From Rhizobiales bacterium IMCC20636 (GTDB lineage: Bacteria > Pseudomonadota > Alphaproteobacteria > Rhizobiales > GCA-2746425), in assembly GCA_016865015.1 (NCBI GenBank), contig CP018226.1:2635001-2699000 (forward strand): a stretch of DNA of 64,000 nucleotides. The letters are read 5' to 3'. This document shows, in pieces, positions 26,902 through 36,386 of this stretch. Position 1 is the stretch's first letter. Every line of letters starts with the position of its first letter. The notes under the pieces are model-generated. The model did no database searches. It was not told the origin of the DNA and saw only the letters and a program-made list of their open reading frames with translations. The position numbers and the translations under genes are program-made.

Positions 26902-29205
26902 TTATGACGGTTCCATGGATGCAATCGCGGAGAGGATTGCTTCCGGTGTCGCAGGCGCGTTCAATTGCGGCTTCACACCGGGCTTGATGCTGGCGACTGC
27001 CTGATAGATGGCACTGAAAACGGAAATGCCGTGCATCAAGGGCGGTTCACCAACAGCCTTTGAGCGGTAGATCGTGTCTTCCTGATTGCCAGCACTCTCA
27101 TAAAGCTTGGTCACGAAATGTTCCGGCACATCAGACGCAGAGGGGATCTTGTAGGTCGAGGGTGCATGGGTGCGTAGACGACCCTGATCATCCCACACCA
27201 GTTCTTCGGTGGTCAGCCAACCCATGCCTTGCACAAAACCACCCTCGATCTGACCGATATCGACAGCCGGATTGAGCGATTTGCCAACATCATGCAGAAG
27301 ATCAACTGCTGTCACCTTCATCTCGCCGGTCAGCGTGTCGATCAGAACTTCAGAACACGCTGCCCCATAGGCAAAATAGAAAAATGGCCGCCCTTTGATC
27401 TCATCGCGGTTCCAGGACACTTTTGGCGTGCGGTAGAACCCCGATGCTGACAGGGAAATGCGTTCCAGATGCATTTCCAGAGCCAGTTCGCCGAATGTCA
27501 TGCTGCTGCCGCCAGCAGACACCTTGTTGTCGGCGAATATCACATCTTCCTCCTGCGCCTGAAAGCGCTCAGCGATGAAGGCACGCATACGCGCCTTGAT
27601 CTGATCTGTGGCTGCTTTGGCTGCCATGCCATTCAAATCGGAGCCTGAAGATGCAGCGGTTGGACCCGTGTTGGGGACCTTATCCGTTACAGTAGCGGCA
27701 ATCTTGACCTGATCGAGATCAATGCCGAATTCCTCAGCCACAACCTGAGCGACCTTGATGTAAAGCCCCTGCCCCATTTCGGTACCGGCATGGGTGAGAT
27801 ACACCGAGCCGTCGGTGTATACATGCACAAGTGCGCCAGCCTGATTAAGATGGTTCAGCGTAAAGGCAATGCCGAATTTGACAGGTGTCAGCGCTATGCC
27901 CTTCTTGAGGAAACGGCTGGTTTGGTTGAACAGGTCAATTTCCCCGCGCCTGCGGCGGTATTGACTGCTCTCTTCCAACTGGCTGACAACATTATCAATG
28001 ATGTTGTCCTCAACCACCATTCCAAAGGGTGTCACATTCCGGTCGTCCTGGCCGTAGAAATTAGCTTTGCGTACGTCCAGCGGATCAAGTCCGGTCTCGA
28101 TGGCAATATCGTCCATCATGCGTTCGGCAAACAACACGCCCTGAGGGCCGCCAAAGCCGCGAAATGCCGTGTTGGAAACAGTGTTGGTGCGCAGCCGGTG
28201 CGATTTGATCCGCACATCCGGATAGTAATAGGCGTTGTCGGAATGAAACATCGCACGGTCATTCACGCCTAGAGACAAATCTGCCGAATGCCCACACCGG
28301 GCTGCCAGAACGGTATCAACCGAAATCAGTCGGCCATCATCTTCAAAGCCCGCCTCGAAACTGACCTCGAAATCATGCCGCTTGCCGGTCATGATCATGT
28401 CATCATCACGGTCGAGACGCAGCTTGCAGGGTTTGCCGGTTACCTGTGCTGCCAGCGCTGCAATACCCGCCCATTGTGAGGCCTGGCTTTCCTTACCGCC
28501 AAAGCCACCGCCCATGCGTCTGGTTTCAACCGTCACTGCGTGCAGAGGAATATGCAAGATGTGAGAGACAACGTGCTGCACTTCGGTGGGATGCTGGGTT
28601 GAAGACAAGACCGTCATGTCGCCATCTTCACCCGGGATGGCCATCGCGATCTGGCCTTCGAGATAAAAATGTTCCTGACCGCCAATTGCCATGCCTGACG
28701 TCAGGCGATGCGGCGCATTTGCAATGGCGGCGTTGGGGTCACCGCGCAAGAACTGGTAAGATTCCAGAATCTCAGAGTCTGCCTTGAGGGCATCCGAAAC
28801 CGATAGAATGGGCGCCGCGTCAGCCTCATAGTCGACAATTGCAAGCCGCGCAGCCTTGCGTGCTGCCAGGCGATTTGTGGCGACCACTGCAAACAGGGCC
28901 TGACCGTGAAACGTCACTTCATGTTCCGCAAAAACCGGATCATCGGCAATCCCGGCAGGACTGGTGTCGTTCTCCCCGCGTATATGCTCAACCGTCAAGA
29001 CGGCCACCACACCGGGGGCCTGCTTGACAGGGTCCAGATCAAGGCTTTTGATCCGGCCACTTGCGATGTTGGCCATTCCTGGCACAACGTGCAAGGTTCC
29101 TGCGGGCTCCGGCACATCATCAATGTATCGGGCACGACCGCTGACATGTTTGATGCCGCTGTCATGCTTCGTGGCTTTATGGACCGTGGCTGTATGTTCA
29201 GTCAT
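26902..29205 (-). CDS. xdhB: Xanthine dehydrogenase molybdopterin-binding subunit
   Basis: 767 residues, full length for XdhB. This subunit carries the molybdenum centre and hydroxylates hypoxanthine and xanthine to urate. Recognisable segments: 'HVSGRARYIDDVPEPAGTLH' at the N-terminus, 'GGGFGGKESQA' (cofactor loop), 'TAFRGFGGPQGVLFAERMMD', 'THAGTEMGQGLYIKVAQV', and near the C-terminus the 'GEPPLMHGISVF' segment with the catalytic-glutamate motif. It overlaps xdhA by 4 nt. Confidence 0.96.
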   Translation of the reverse strand: MTEHTATVHKATKHDSGIKHVSGRARYIDDVPEPAGTLHVVPGMANIASGRIKSLDLDPVKQAPGVVAVLTVEHIRGENDTSPAGIADDPVFAEHEVTFHGQALFAVVATNRLAARKAARLAIVDYEADAAPILSVSDALKADSEILESYQFLRGDPNAAIANAPHRLTSGMAIGGQEHFYLEGQIAMAIPGEDGDMTVLSSTQHPTEVQHVVSHILHIPLHAVTVETRRMGGGFGGKESQASQWAGIAALAAQVTGKPCKLRLDRDDDMIMTGKRHDFEVSFEAGFEDDGRLISVDTVLAARCGHSADLSLGVNDRAMFHSDNAYYYPDVRIKSHRLRTNTVSNTAFRGFGGPQGVLFAERMMDDIAIETGLDPLDVRKANFYGQDDRNVTPFGMVVEDNIIDNVVSQLEESSQYRRRRGEIDLFNQTSRFLKKGIALTPVKFGIAFTLNHLNQAGALVHVYTDGSVYLTHAGTEMGQGLYIKVAQVVAEEFGIDLDQVKIAATVTDKVPNTGPTAASSGSDLNGMAAKAATDQIKARMRAFIAERFQAQEEDVIFADNKVSAGGSSMTFGELALEMHLERISLSASGFYRTPKVSWNRDEIKGRPFFYFAYGAACSEVLIDTLTGEMKVTAVDLLHDVGKSLNPAVDIGQIEGGFVQGMGWLTTEELVWDDQGRLRTHAPSTYKIPSASDVPEHFVTKLYESAGNQEDTIYRSKAVGEPPLMHGISVFSAIYQAVASIKPGVKPQLNAPATPEAILSAIASMEPS

Positions 29206-30671
29206 TCTGCAGCCTCCAGATCACCGGGCCGCGCTTGCGTTACCCTGGTTTCACCGCTGGACACACCGCCGATCTCCAACAATGCCTTGCGCAGCAGGTT
29301 TTGTGCTGCTGTCATCCGATAGGACGCGCTGGCCCGCATGTCGCTCATCGGCGCAAAATCTTCGCTCAAGGCAGCAATCGCGGGTGACCAGGCAGATTCA
29401 TCTGTAATTGAAACATTTTGCAGCAATTGTTCTGCTCGATCTGCTCGTTTTGGCGTGCCTGCCATACCGCCATAAGCGACGCGCGCTGTTTCAATCGCAC
29501 CGCCATTCAATGTGATTTTGAACGCAGCCATGACCGCAGAAATATCCTGATCAAAACGCTTGGAAATCTTGCTGCACCGCAAATGCTCGCCCGGCTTCAA
29601 GGTGGGAATCCGTATCGACGTCAACAGCTCGTCGACCTTGCGGTCCTGCTTGCCATATTCGATGAAGAATTCTTCTATCGGCATGCTCCGCTTGTTGCTG
29701 ACGCTTTGCAACTCGATGGTGGCCTCCAGCACAATCAGCAATGGGGGCGTATCACCGATGGGCGACCCATTCGCAACGTTTCCGCCAATTGTCCCACTTG
29801 CACGCACCTGGCGTGAGCCAATGCGCGAAATCAATTCCTTGATATCCGGATCAAATTTTGCCAGATGCGACAGAGCGGCCTCATAGGTCACGCCTGCACC
29901 CAGGGTCAGAGCATCGCCGGTTTCAGAGATGTCAGAGAAGCCCAGAATGCGGCCCAGATAAAGAATTTTTGGAAGCTCATCCAGCCGTTTGGTCACCCAC
30001 AGTCCAACATCCGTCGCGCCTGCGACAGGCGTGACATCAGGATGTTTAGCATACAGATCGAGCGCCTCTTTCAGCGTGGCTGGCGCTGCAAAGAAAGCCT
30101 CATCAGTGCCGGTAAACAATGATTTGGCCGGATCAATTGAACTTAATTCACTGGTCGGGTGCGCGAATGGAGCCTTCGACCCAAAACAGCTTTCCAGTGC
30201 TGCGTCGACAATCGGCCTGTAGCCAGTGCAGCGGCACAGATTGCCCGCAAGCCATGTGTTGACTGTCTCACGCGTTGCTGGATCTGTCTGATCTTCATGC
30301 AGGCAGAACAGCGACATCACGATACCCGGCGTGCAAAAGCCACATTGTGAGCCGTGAAGACGGGCCATCGCATCCTGCACCGGGTGCAACGTGTCGCCTT
30401 CTGCTGACAGATGATCAACGGTGATGATGTGTTTGCCATGGGCCATGCCGAGCAATTGAATGCAGGCATTGACCGGACGATAGGTCAACTCGCCCTTGTC
30501 CAATTCGCCGATAGCGACAGTGCATGCGCCGCAATCGCCTTCATTGCAGCCCTCTTTCGTACCTGTCAGGTTTTTCTTTTCCCGAATGAAATCCAGCAAC
30601 GTATCTGTCGGACCAAAGTCATCCAGATTTATGGATTCATCATTGAGGCGAAAACTGAGTTCGTGCGGCAT
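29202..30671 (-). CDS. xdhA: Xanthine dehydrogenase small subunit (2Fe-2S and FAD)
   Basis: 489 residues from the ATG at 30671, one base after the uraH stop; the longer frame to 30776 lies inside uraH. It passes electrons from the molybdenum centre to NAD. The N-terminal plant-type ferredoxin domain has 'CNEGDCGACTVAIG' and the second cluster domain 'CGFCTPGIVMSLFCLH ... CRCTGY'. The FAD domain begins near 190 ('VTPVAGATDVGLWVTKRLDE') and includes 'SGTIGGNVANGSPIGDTPPL'. Cytoplasmic heterodimer partner of XdhB. Confidence 0.96.
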   Translation of the reverse strand: MPHELSFRLNDESINLDDFGPTDTLLDFIREKKNLTGTKEGCNEGDCGACTVAIGELDKGELTYRPVNACIQLLGMAHGKHIITVDHLSAEGDTLHPVQDAMARLHGSQCGFCTPGIVMSLFCLHEDQTDPATRETVNTWLAGNLCRCTGYRPIVDAALESCFGSKAPFAHPTSELSSIDPAKSLFTGTDEAFFAAPATLKEALDLYAKHPDVTPVAGATDVGLWVTKRLDELPKILYLGRILGFSDISETGDALTLGAGVTYEAALSHLAKFDPDIKELISRIGSRQVRASGTIGGNVANGSPIGDTPPLLIVLEATIELQSVSNKRSMPIEEFFIEYGKQDRKVDELLTSIRIPTLKPGEHLRCSKISKRFDQDISAVMAAFKITLNGGAIETARVAYGGMAGTPKRADRAEQLLQNVSITDESAWSPAIAALSEDFAPMSDMRASASYRMTAAQNLLRKALLEIGGVSSGETRVTQARPGDLEAAE

Positions 30672-30672
30672 A

Positions 30673-31011
30673 TCAACTCCCGCGATAAGTGGAATAACCG
30701 AACGGTGAAAGCAACAGGGGCACATGATGGTGTGGCCGCCCTGCGCTGTAGCGAAAACGGATATTGATGATGTCAAAGAATGGCGGTTCCTTGGGAAAAG
30801 ACTTCAGATAGTCTTCCACGAAAAACCGGATTTCGTAAAACCCGTCTTCTGCGTCCTCGGCCGCTACCAATGGCTTGTCAGTGCGGCCATCGGCGTTCGT
30901 GACCCGCTCTGCCAAGCAGTTTTGGCCGTCTGCCGACCATAACTCGATCTTCAGGCCAGACACCGGAAGACCGGTGGCCGTGTCGAGCACATGTGTTGTC
31001 AATCCCGCCAT
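30673..31011 (-). CDS. uraH: 5-hydroxyisourate hydrolase (transthyretin-like)
   Basis: 112 residues, typical length. UraH hydrolyses 5-hydroxyisourate, the product of urate oxidation, to OHCU. Family markers: N-terminal 'LTTHVLDTATGLPVSGLKIEL', the internal 'YEIRFFVEDYL', and the C-terminal 'HHHVPLLLSPFGYSTYRGS' ending with the YRGS tetrapeptide that separates HIU hydrolase from transthyretin. It directly abuts xdhA. No urate oxidase or OHCU decarboxylase gene is in the window. Confidence 0.96.
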   Translation of the reverse strand: MAGLTTHVLDTATGLPVSGLKIELWSADGQNCLAERVTNADGRTDKPLVAAEDAEDGFYEIRFFVEDYLKSFPKEPPFFDIINIRFRYSAGRPHHHVPLLLSPFGYSTYRGS

Positions 31012-31072
31012 AACTCTCTTTCAAACTTGGCCGGTCCTGCATGCAACGCGGCCATTTCTGGTTCAACCAACT

Positions 31073-32053
31073 CTACACTGTCAGAATGCTGGCACCTGTT
31101 GTGCGTCGCCCTTCCAGTGCTTCATGAGCCGCTCCTGCATCTTCCAGCGCAAATTCCTGATGAACCGGAATTGCGACGCGGCCTGATGATACGATGTTGA
31201 ACAAATCATTGGCACTCTGCTCCAGGTCGTCGCGCTCTGCAATATAATTGAAGATCGTCGGGCGCGTTGCAAACAAAGATCCCTTCAATGCCAGATCAGC
31301 CAGATTAAAATTGGTGATGGGACCGGAGGACTGGCCAAATGAGACCCACATACCGAGTGGTTTCAGGCAATCAAGCGATCCTGGATAAGTATCTTGCCCA
31401 ACAGAGTCATAAACAACATCCACCCCCTTCCCGCCTGTGATCTCCTGAACCCGTTCCACAAAGTCCTCGGTTCGGTAGTTGATGGTATGATGCGCGCCAT
31501 GTGCCTTTGCCAATTCAGCCTTTTCAGCCGAGCCAACTGTTCCGATGATCGTTGCACCCAATGCCTTGGCCCACTGACAGGCAATCAAACCAACCCCGCC
31601 CGACGCTGCGTGGAATAAAATGGTATGGCCCTCAATCACTTTGAACGTGCGGCACAGGAGGAACTGGGCTGTGATACCCTTGACCATCATCGCAGCTGCC
31701 GTTTTGTCTGCAATGTCATCCGGCAACACAACCAGGCGATCTGCAGGCACAATCCGGCTTTCCGCGTAGGAACCGATGGGCCCGACATAGGCGACGCGAT
31801 CTCCGACCTTGACCTCAGTCACATCCGGTCCGACCGCTTCGACAACCCCGGCCCCTTCATTGCCTGGAATGAAGGGCATCCCGGTTGGCGAGGGATAAAG
31901 TCCGGTGCGAAAATAGACATCGATGAAATTGACACCAATGGCGGTATGCCGGACCAACGCTTCGCCGTGCCTGGGATCGGCCAATTCGATGGTCTCATAT
32001 TTGAGAACCTCGGGGCCTCCGGTTTCACGCACCACAATTGCCTTTGTCATCAA
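31073..32053 (-). CDS. NADPH:quinone oxidoreductase (zeta-crystallin type, MDR superfamily)
   Basis: 326 residues. Zinc-free medium-chain dehydrogenase/reductase with N-terminal GroES-like fold ('HTAIGVNFIDVYFRTGLYP', 'PFIPGNEGAGVVEAVGPDV') and Rossmann domain 'HAASGGVGLIACQWAKALGA'. It reduces quinones or related enones with NADPH. It lies 61 nt upstream of uraH on the same strand and may be co-transcribed, but a role in purine oxidation is not evident. Confidence 0.93.
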   Translation of the reverse strand: MMTKAIVVRETGGPEVLKYETIELADPRHGEALVRHTAIGVNFIDVYFRTGLYPSPTGMPFIPGNEGAGVVEAVGPDVTEVKVGDRVAYVGPIGSYAESRIVPADRLVVLPDDIADKTAAAMMVKGITAQFLLCRTFKVIEGHTILFHAASGGVGLIACQWAKALGATIIGTVGSAEKAELAKAHGAHHTINYRTEDFVERVQEITGGKGVDVVYDSVGQDTYPGSLDCLKPLGMWVSFGQSSGPITNFNLADLALKGSLFATRPTIFNYIAERDDLEQSANDLFNIVSSGRVAIPVHQEFALEDAGAAHEALEGRRTTGASILTV

Positions 32054-32066
32054 ATCTCCTTCAACG

Positions 32067-33224
32067 TCATTTCGATTTCAGGGATGGTGCCAAAAAATAA
32101 CCGAGAATGCAAAATGGAAGAAGCGTCATGAGACCATTTTGCAGTCCGATCCATTCAGAGACAAACCCGATCAGTGGCGGTCCGATAACGAACGCGGTAA
32201 AAGCGACCAGAAACACACTGGCCACATTGACTGCCGCCGGTCGGTCATCGCGCTCTGCCGCTGCTGTCACAGCAAGTGGAAACGCCATGGAGGCGCCCAA
32301 CCCAACCAAACCCCAGGCCAGGATTGACCCGACAGCGGTTTCCGTCAGCCCCAACACAAGCAGCCCCAGACAAGCGATGACCGTGGTAATGCGTGCAAGC
32401 CTGACCGGGCCCAGCACCAAACGGAAATGATCGCCAAAAAAACGGCCAATGGCCATGGGAAGCGTGAAGGAAAAATAAGCCATGCCAATGAAGGTGGCAT
32501 TGGCACCGACAACTTCCTTCATGTAAATGCCGCTCCAGTCAAATGCAGCCCCTTCAGACATCTGCAGGCCGACTGCGAAGACGGCCAGACCCAGCAATGC
32601 TTTGGTCGGCAAGGCGAATGTGGGTGATTGCCCGGCAGATGGCGGCGGCACCGGAATGGGCGTGCGCAACTGGATAATCAGAATTCCCGCAAGGCCGAAG
32701 ATGGCAGAAATGATCATGACCTGATGCAGCGGTGAAATTCCGAATCCGGCACACAATGCACCCAGACCGGTTCCCGTCAGCGCGCCGAGGCTCCAAAACC
32801 CATGGCAGGAACTCATGATCGGTTTTGAAACCGATTTCTCGACACGGTCGGCGTCAACATTCATGCCGATCTCGACCAGGGCCAGCGACAGGCCGACCAC
32901 AAACAAGGCGAAAAACAGCGCCATCATGGATGGTGCCGCAGGCGGCAGGAGCATGCAAACTGCTACAAGGGCGATGCCGATCAGAGAAGCTCGTCGCGTT
33001 CCCAACCGGTCCACTAAGCCGCCCGCCATCAAAAGCGATAAAAGAGTGCCCAATGGCAATCCCAACAAGCTCAACCCCAACTGGGCATGATCCAACGCCA
33101 GTGTTTCTTTCAGATCAGGAAATCTTGGGAAAATTGACGTCAGAACAACGGCTTCACAGAAGAACAAAGCTCTTATGTTCCATATGGCTGCGCGTTTTCC
33201 TGAAGGGGCAAGTTCAATTGTCAT
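32067..33224 (-). CDS. MFS transporter
   Basis: 385 residues from the ATG at 33224, the second of two closely spaced ATGs; AAGG is 8 nt from this one and only 2 nt from the one at 33230. About twelve membrane helices. MFS loop motif 'GGLVDRLGTRRASLIGIAL' follows helix 2. It resembles the fucose-permease/YbjJ-like group of MFS proteins ('GFWSLGALTGTGLGALCAGF'). It ends 13 nt before the quinone oxidoreductase gene, so the two probably share an mRNA. Substrate unknown; a purine or an aromatic compound would fit the neighbours. Confidence 0.9.
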   Translation of the reverse strand: MTIELAPSGKRAAIWNIRALFFCEAVVLTSIFPRFPDLKETLALDHAQLGLSLLGLPLGTLLSLLMAGGLVDRLGTRRASLIGIALVAVCMLLPPAAPSMMALFFALFVVGLSLALVEIGMNVDADRVEKSVSKPIMSSCHGFWSLGALTGTGLGALCAGFGISPLHQVMIISAIFGLAGILIIQLRTPIPVPPPSAGQSPTFALPTKALLGLAVFAVGLQMSEGAAFDWSGIYMKEVVGANATFIGMAYFSFTLPMAIGRFFGDHFRLVLGPVRLARITTVIACLGLLVLGLTETAVGSILAWGLVGLGASMAFPLAVTAAAERDDRPAAVNVASVFLVAFTAFVIGPPLIGFVSEWIGLQNGLMTLLPFCILGYFLAPSLKSK

Positions 33225-33442
33225 ATCCATTGCCTTAACCCAAGCCGTGATTTGAATGAAGCCATTTTTTGACCATTTGGCATCAGAAGAAAGGTTTAAA
33301 ACTGCGGTACTTCCGCAACTGAAGCAAAACTTGGAAACATCAACCGCAGGCATATCGCCAGACAATGCCAAATGCCCTATATAGAAAAGAAGAATATTCA
33401 CACAGCACAGCGCACACAGTCGCCCCGGATCAATCGAGTCTC

Positions 33443-34618
33443 ATGGATAAGCCAGACAATAACAACCTACACACACAGGCCGTGATCATCGGTGGCGGTC
33501 CGGTTGGCTGGATGTCAGCGCTGGCACTGGCTCGGGCTGGACTGGATACCGTTCTGGTTGCTCTTGACGAACCGCTTCAAGACCACCGCACTGTCGCCCT
33601 GATGCAGGGATCATTGGCCTTTCTGGACGAACTTGGTGTTGATACGGCTGGCATCAGCGATGCCACGCCTTTGGAGACCATGCAGCTTATCGATGGAACG
33701 TCCAGGCTGATCCGCGCGCCGGAAGTCAAATTTGAGGCAAGCGAAATCGGACACTCCTGTTTTGCGCTCAATGTGCCGGTCGCCAATCTTGTCAAAAAGA
33801 TTCAGGACACGGCGTCAAACCACTCTAATCTTGTGCATAAATCAGGGTTGGCTGAGGACATTTCCCTGACCGATGGTGTGTCCGTAACGCTGGACAATAA
33901 CGACATCATCACTGCTGATTTTGTGATTGGCGCTGATGGACGCGGGTCCAGGGTTCGTGAAGCTGCCGGTATCGCAGTTCGGCAATGGAGCTATCCGCAA
34001 ACCGCACTTGTGACACACTTCCACCATGACCAGCCCCACCAGAATATTTCCACCGAATTCCACACAGAATCCGGCCCCTTCACACTGGTGCCGCTTCAGG
34101 GGAACCGGTCCAGTCTTGTCTGTGTCGTGCCACCGGACGAAGCCGAGCGTCTGATGTCGGCAAGTGAGTCCGAGTTAATCCGCTATATAGAAAAGCGCGG
34201 CCGACACCTGTTGGGCCGCATCAGCCAACTGGGTCCGCGCCAGTGTTTCCCGATATCCTCGCAGATTGCTGAAACCATGGCCAAGCATACGGCCTTTCTG
34301 GTTGGCGAAAGTGGTCATGCCTTTCCGCCGATTGGTGCGCAGGGCCTGAATCTCGGACTTCGGGATGTGCAGGATCTGGCCCGACAATTTTCACTCATGC
34401 ACCACGCACCAATCCCTGAAATTGCAGCCAGATACAGCGAAAAACGCAAGTTGGATGTCAATAGCCGCACCTTTGGTGTTGATCTGCTGAACCGATCCTT
34501 GCTGACCGGTTTCTTGCCTGTTCAGCTTGCCAGAGGTCTTGGCCTGTTTGCCGCAAAATCAATTGCCCCATTGCGTCGCACATTGATGCGCCAGGGGATC
34601 GGTGCCTACTCCAGCTAA
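33443..34618 (+). CDS. FAD-dependent hydroxylase, UbiH/UbiF/VisC/COQ6 family
   Basis: 391 residues from the ATG at 33443; the open frame begins at 33365 but that part is not family-like. Flavoprotein monooxygenase: FAD-binding 'VIIGGGPVGWMSALALARAG', 'GADGRGSRVREAAGI', and the third FAD motif 'LVGESGHAFPPIGAQGLNLG'. The internal 'RTVALMQGSLAFLDELGV' and 'GPFTLVPLQGNRSSLVCVV' place it with ubiquinone-ring hydroxylases rather than urate hydroxylase HpxO. In the third motif the usual GD is GE. Divergent from the MFS gene. Confidence 0.9.
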   Translation: MDKPDNNNLHTQAVIIGGGPVGWMSALALARAGLDTVLVALDEPLQDHRTVALMQGSLAFLDELGVDTAGISDATPLETMQLIDGTSRLIRAPEVKFEASEIGHSCFALNVPVANLVKKIQDTASNHSNLVHKSGLAEDISLTDGVSVTLDNNDIITADFVIGADGRGSRVREAAGIAVRQWSYPQTALVTHFHHDQPHQNISTEFHTESGPFTLVPLQGNRSSLVCVVPPDEAERLMSASESELIRYIEKRGRHLLGRISQLGPRQCFPISSQIAETMAKHTAFLVGESGHAFPPIGAQGLNLGLRDVQDLARQFSLMHHAPIPEIAARYSEKRKLDVNSRTFGVDLLNRSLLTGFLPVQLARGLGLFAAKSIAPLRRTLMRQGIGAYSS

Positions 34619-34657
34619 CATTTCTCCAACCTCCTGTTCCTTTCGTGAAAGTTATCC

Positions 34658-35329
34658 ATGACCTCACCTTTGCTTGTTTTTGATCTCGACGGCACTCTGC
34701 TGGAAACCGCACCCGACCTTGTCGGCACCTTGAATGAAATCCTCGGCGGAGAAGGACTGCAGCCAATCCCGCTGGCGATCGCGAAAACCTATATCGGGCA
34801 AGGTGCAAAAATGATGATCGAAAATGGGTTCGCTGCGAATGAGCGGCCCATTGGAGCGGACAGGCTGGATGCCCTCATGCCGGTGTTCCTCGAGAAATAT
34901 GAAGCCCGAATTGCCCGGGAAACACATGCTTTTCCGGGACTTCTGGATGCGCTGGATCGGTTGCAGCAAGAAGGTTGGAATTTTGCGGTTTGTACCAACA
35001 AGCATGAACGCCTGGCGCGACTGTTGCTTGAAGAACTTGATCTCACCAACCGGTTTGTGACGATCACCGGCGGAGACACATTTGCCCATAAGAAACCACA
35101 TCCAGACCATCTGCTGAAAACAGTCGCGCTTGCCGGTTCGACGGCGGAGCAGTCAATTATGGTTGGAGACAGTCGCAGCGACATTGATGCAGCGAAGGCT
35201 GCGTCTATTCCAGTCATTGCCGTTGATTTCGGCTATACGCCAGTGCCGGTCAGTGAACTTGGTCCAGATGTGGTGATTTCACATTTTGATCAGATACATG
35301 ATGCGATCCGGTCCATTTCAGGCCGCTGA
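34658..35329 (+). CDS. HAD-family hydrolase, phosphoglycolate phosphatase-like
   Basis: 223 residues. Haloacid-dehalogenase fold with the nucleophile motif 'FDLDGTLLET', a helical cap (about 20-85), motif II/III 'VCTNKHERLARLLLEEL' and 'KKPHPDHLL', and motif IV 'MVGDSRSDIDAAKAA'. Length and cap match Gph, which clears 2-phosphoglycolate. The gene follows the ubiH-like gene by 39 nt and is probably co-transcribed. Other small phosphomonoesters are possible substrates. Confidence 0.9.
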   Translation: MTSPLLVFDLDGTLLETAPDLVGTLNEILGGEGLQPIPLAIAKTYIGQGAKMMIENGFAANERPIGADRLDALMPVFLEKYEARIARETHAFPGLLDALDRLQQEGWNFAVCTNKHERLARLLLEELDLTNRFVTITGGDTFAHKKPHPDHLLKTVALAGSTAEQSIMVGDSRSDIDAAKAASIPVIAVDFGYTPVPVSELGPDVVISHFDQIHDAIRSISGR

Positions 35330-35349
35330 TACGCACATCTCCGCATAAT

Positions 35350-36381
35350 CTAATGATTTGAATAGCCGGTCGGGTTGCGTTGTTGCCAGTTCCATGAGTC
35401 CTGGCACATTTGGGTCAGATCGCGTTGCGCTTCAAACCCCAGTAACTCTTTGGCCTTTGACGGATCGGCAAAGCTGGTCCCGACATCGCCGGGGCGGCGT
35501 GCTATGATTTCAAACGGGATGGATTGGCCTGATGTTTGCTCAAACGCCTTGATGATTTCCAGAACGCTGCTGCCCTGCCCGGTTCCAAGATTTACCGCAA
35601 ACAGGCCTTGTGACTGCAAACAGGCCTGCAATGCAGCGACATGGCCTTCGGCCAGATCCATCACATGGATATAATCGCGGACGCCTGTTCCATCCGGTGT
35701 GTTGTAATCATTGCCGAACACCTGCAGTTTTTCACGTCGCCCAATGGCCACCTGAGAGACATAGGGAAACAGATTATCGGGGATTCCCTGAGGGTCTTCG
35801 CCGATTTCACCGCTCTTATGCGCACCAACCGGGTTGAAATAGCGCAGCACACCAATACCCCAATCCGGTTCTGCAGCCGCAAGATCATGCAATATCTGTT
35901 CAACCATTGCCTTTGAGTGGCCATACGGATTGGTTGGTTGTACCCGCGCAGTTTCCGAAATCGGCATTTGTTCCGCGCCGCCATAGACCGTGGCAGAGGA
36001 GGAAAAAATCAACCGTGTGATTCCGCCTTCATTTAGTGATTGCAGCAAGGACAGGCTTCCGGTGACATTCTGCCGGTAGGTTTCCAAAGGTTCTGAAACC
36101 GATCTGCCCACAGCTTTCACTCCGGCAAAATGAATCGCAGCGGCAAATTCATGGTTCCGCAGAACCTGTCGCATTGCATCCTCATCAGCAATGTCACATT
36201 CGTGCAATTGAGGTCGAATGCCGGTGATTGCTTCTATTCGTGCAATTGCAAGCGGATGGCTGTTGCTGAAATTATCCACGATGACAGGTGTAAACCCTGC
36301 CTGAATCAGGGCCACACAGGTATGGGACCCAATATAACCCGCACCGCCGGTAACCAGAATTTGTGCTGTTTCGGAAGACAT
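35350..36381 (-). CDS. galE: UDP-glucose 4-epimerase
   Basis: 343 residues, extended SDR family. NAD-binding 'VTGGAGYIGSHTCVALIQAG', the catalytic serine region 'SSSATVYGGAEQMPI' and 'NPYGHSKAMVEQIL' with the YxxxK pair, and GalE-type 'YFNPVGAHKSGEIGEDP' and 'GTGVRDYIHVMDLAEGH' segments. It interconverts UDP-glucose and UDP-galactose (or the GlcNAc forms) for surface polysaccharide. It lies 5 nt after the glycosyltransferase gene, so both serve envelope carbohydrate synthesis. Confidence 0.95.
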   Translation of the reverse strand: MSSETAQILVTGGAGYIGSHTCVALIQAGFTPVIVDNFSNSHPLAIARIEAITGIRPQLHECDIADEDAMRQVLRNHEFAAAIHFAGVKAVGRSVSEPLETYRQNVTGSLSLLQSLNEGGITRLIFSSSATVYGGAEQMPISETARVQPTNPYGHSKAMVEQILHDLAAAEPDWGIGVLRYFNPVGAHKSGEIGEDPQGIPDNLFPYVSQVAIGRREKLQVFGNDYNTPDGTGVRDYIHVMDLAEGHVAALQACLQSQGLFAVNLGTGQGSSVLEIIKAFEQTSGQSIPFEIIARRPGDVGTSFADPSKAKELLGFEAQRDLTQMCQDSWNWQQRNPTGYSNH

Positions 36382-36386
36382 CAGTC

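Noticed and set aside
33303-33317. TGCGG-N5-CCGCA inverted repeat between the MFS and UbiH-like genes
   Set aside because: Five-base arms are expected often by chance; no second copy or other support.
33443-34618. Idea that the FAD monooxygenase is the missing urate hydroxylase HpxO
   Set aside because: Its internal motifs (RTVALMQGSLAFLDELG and the GPFTLVPL segment) fit ubiquinone hydroxylases, and it is divergent from the purine block.
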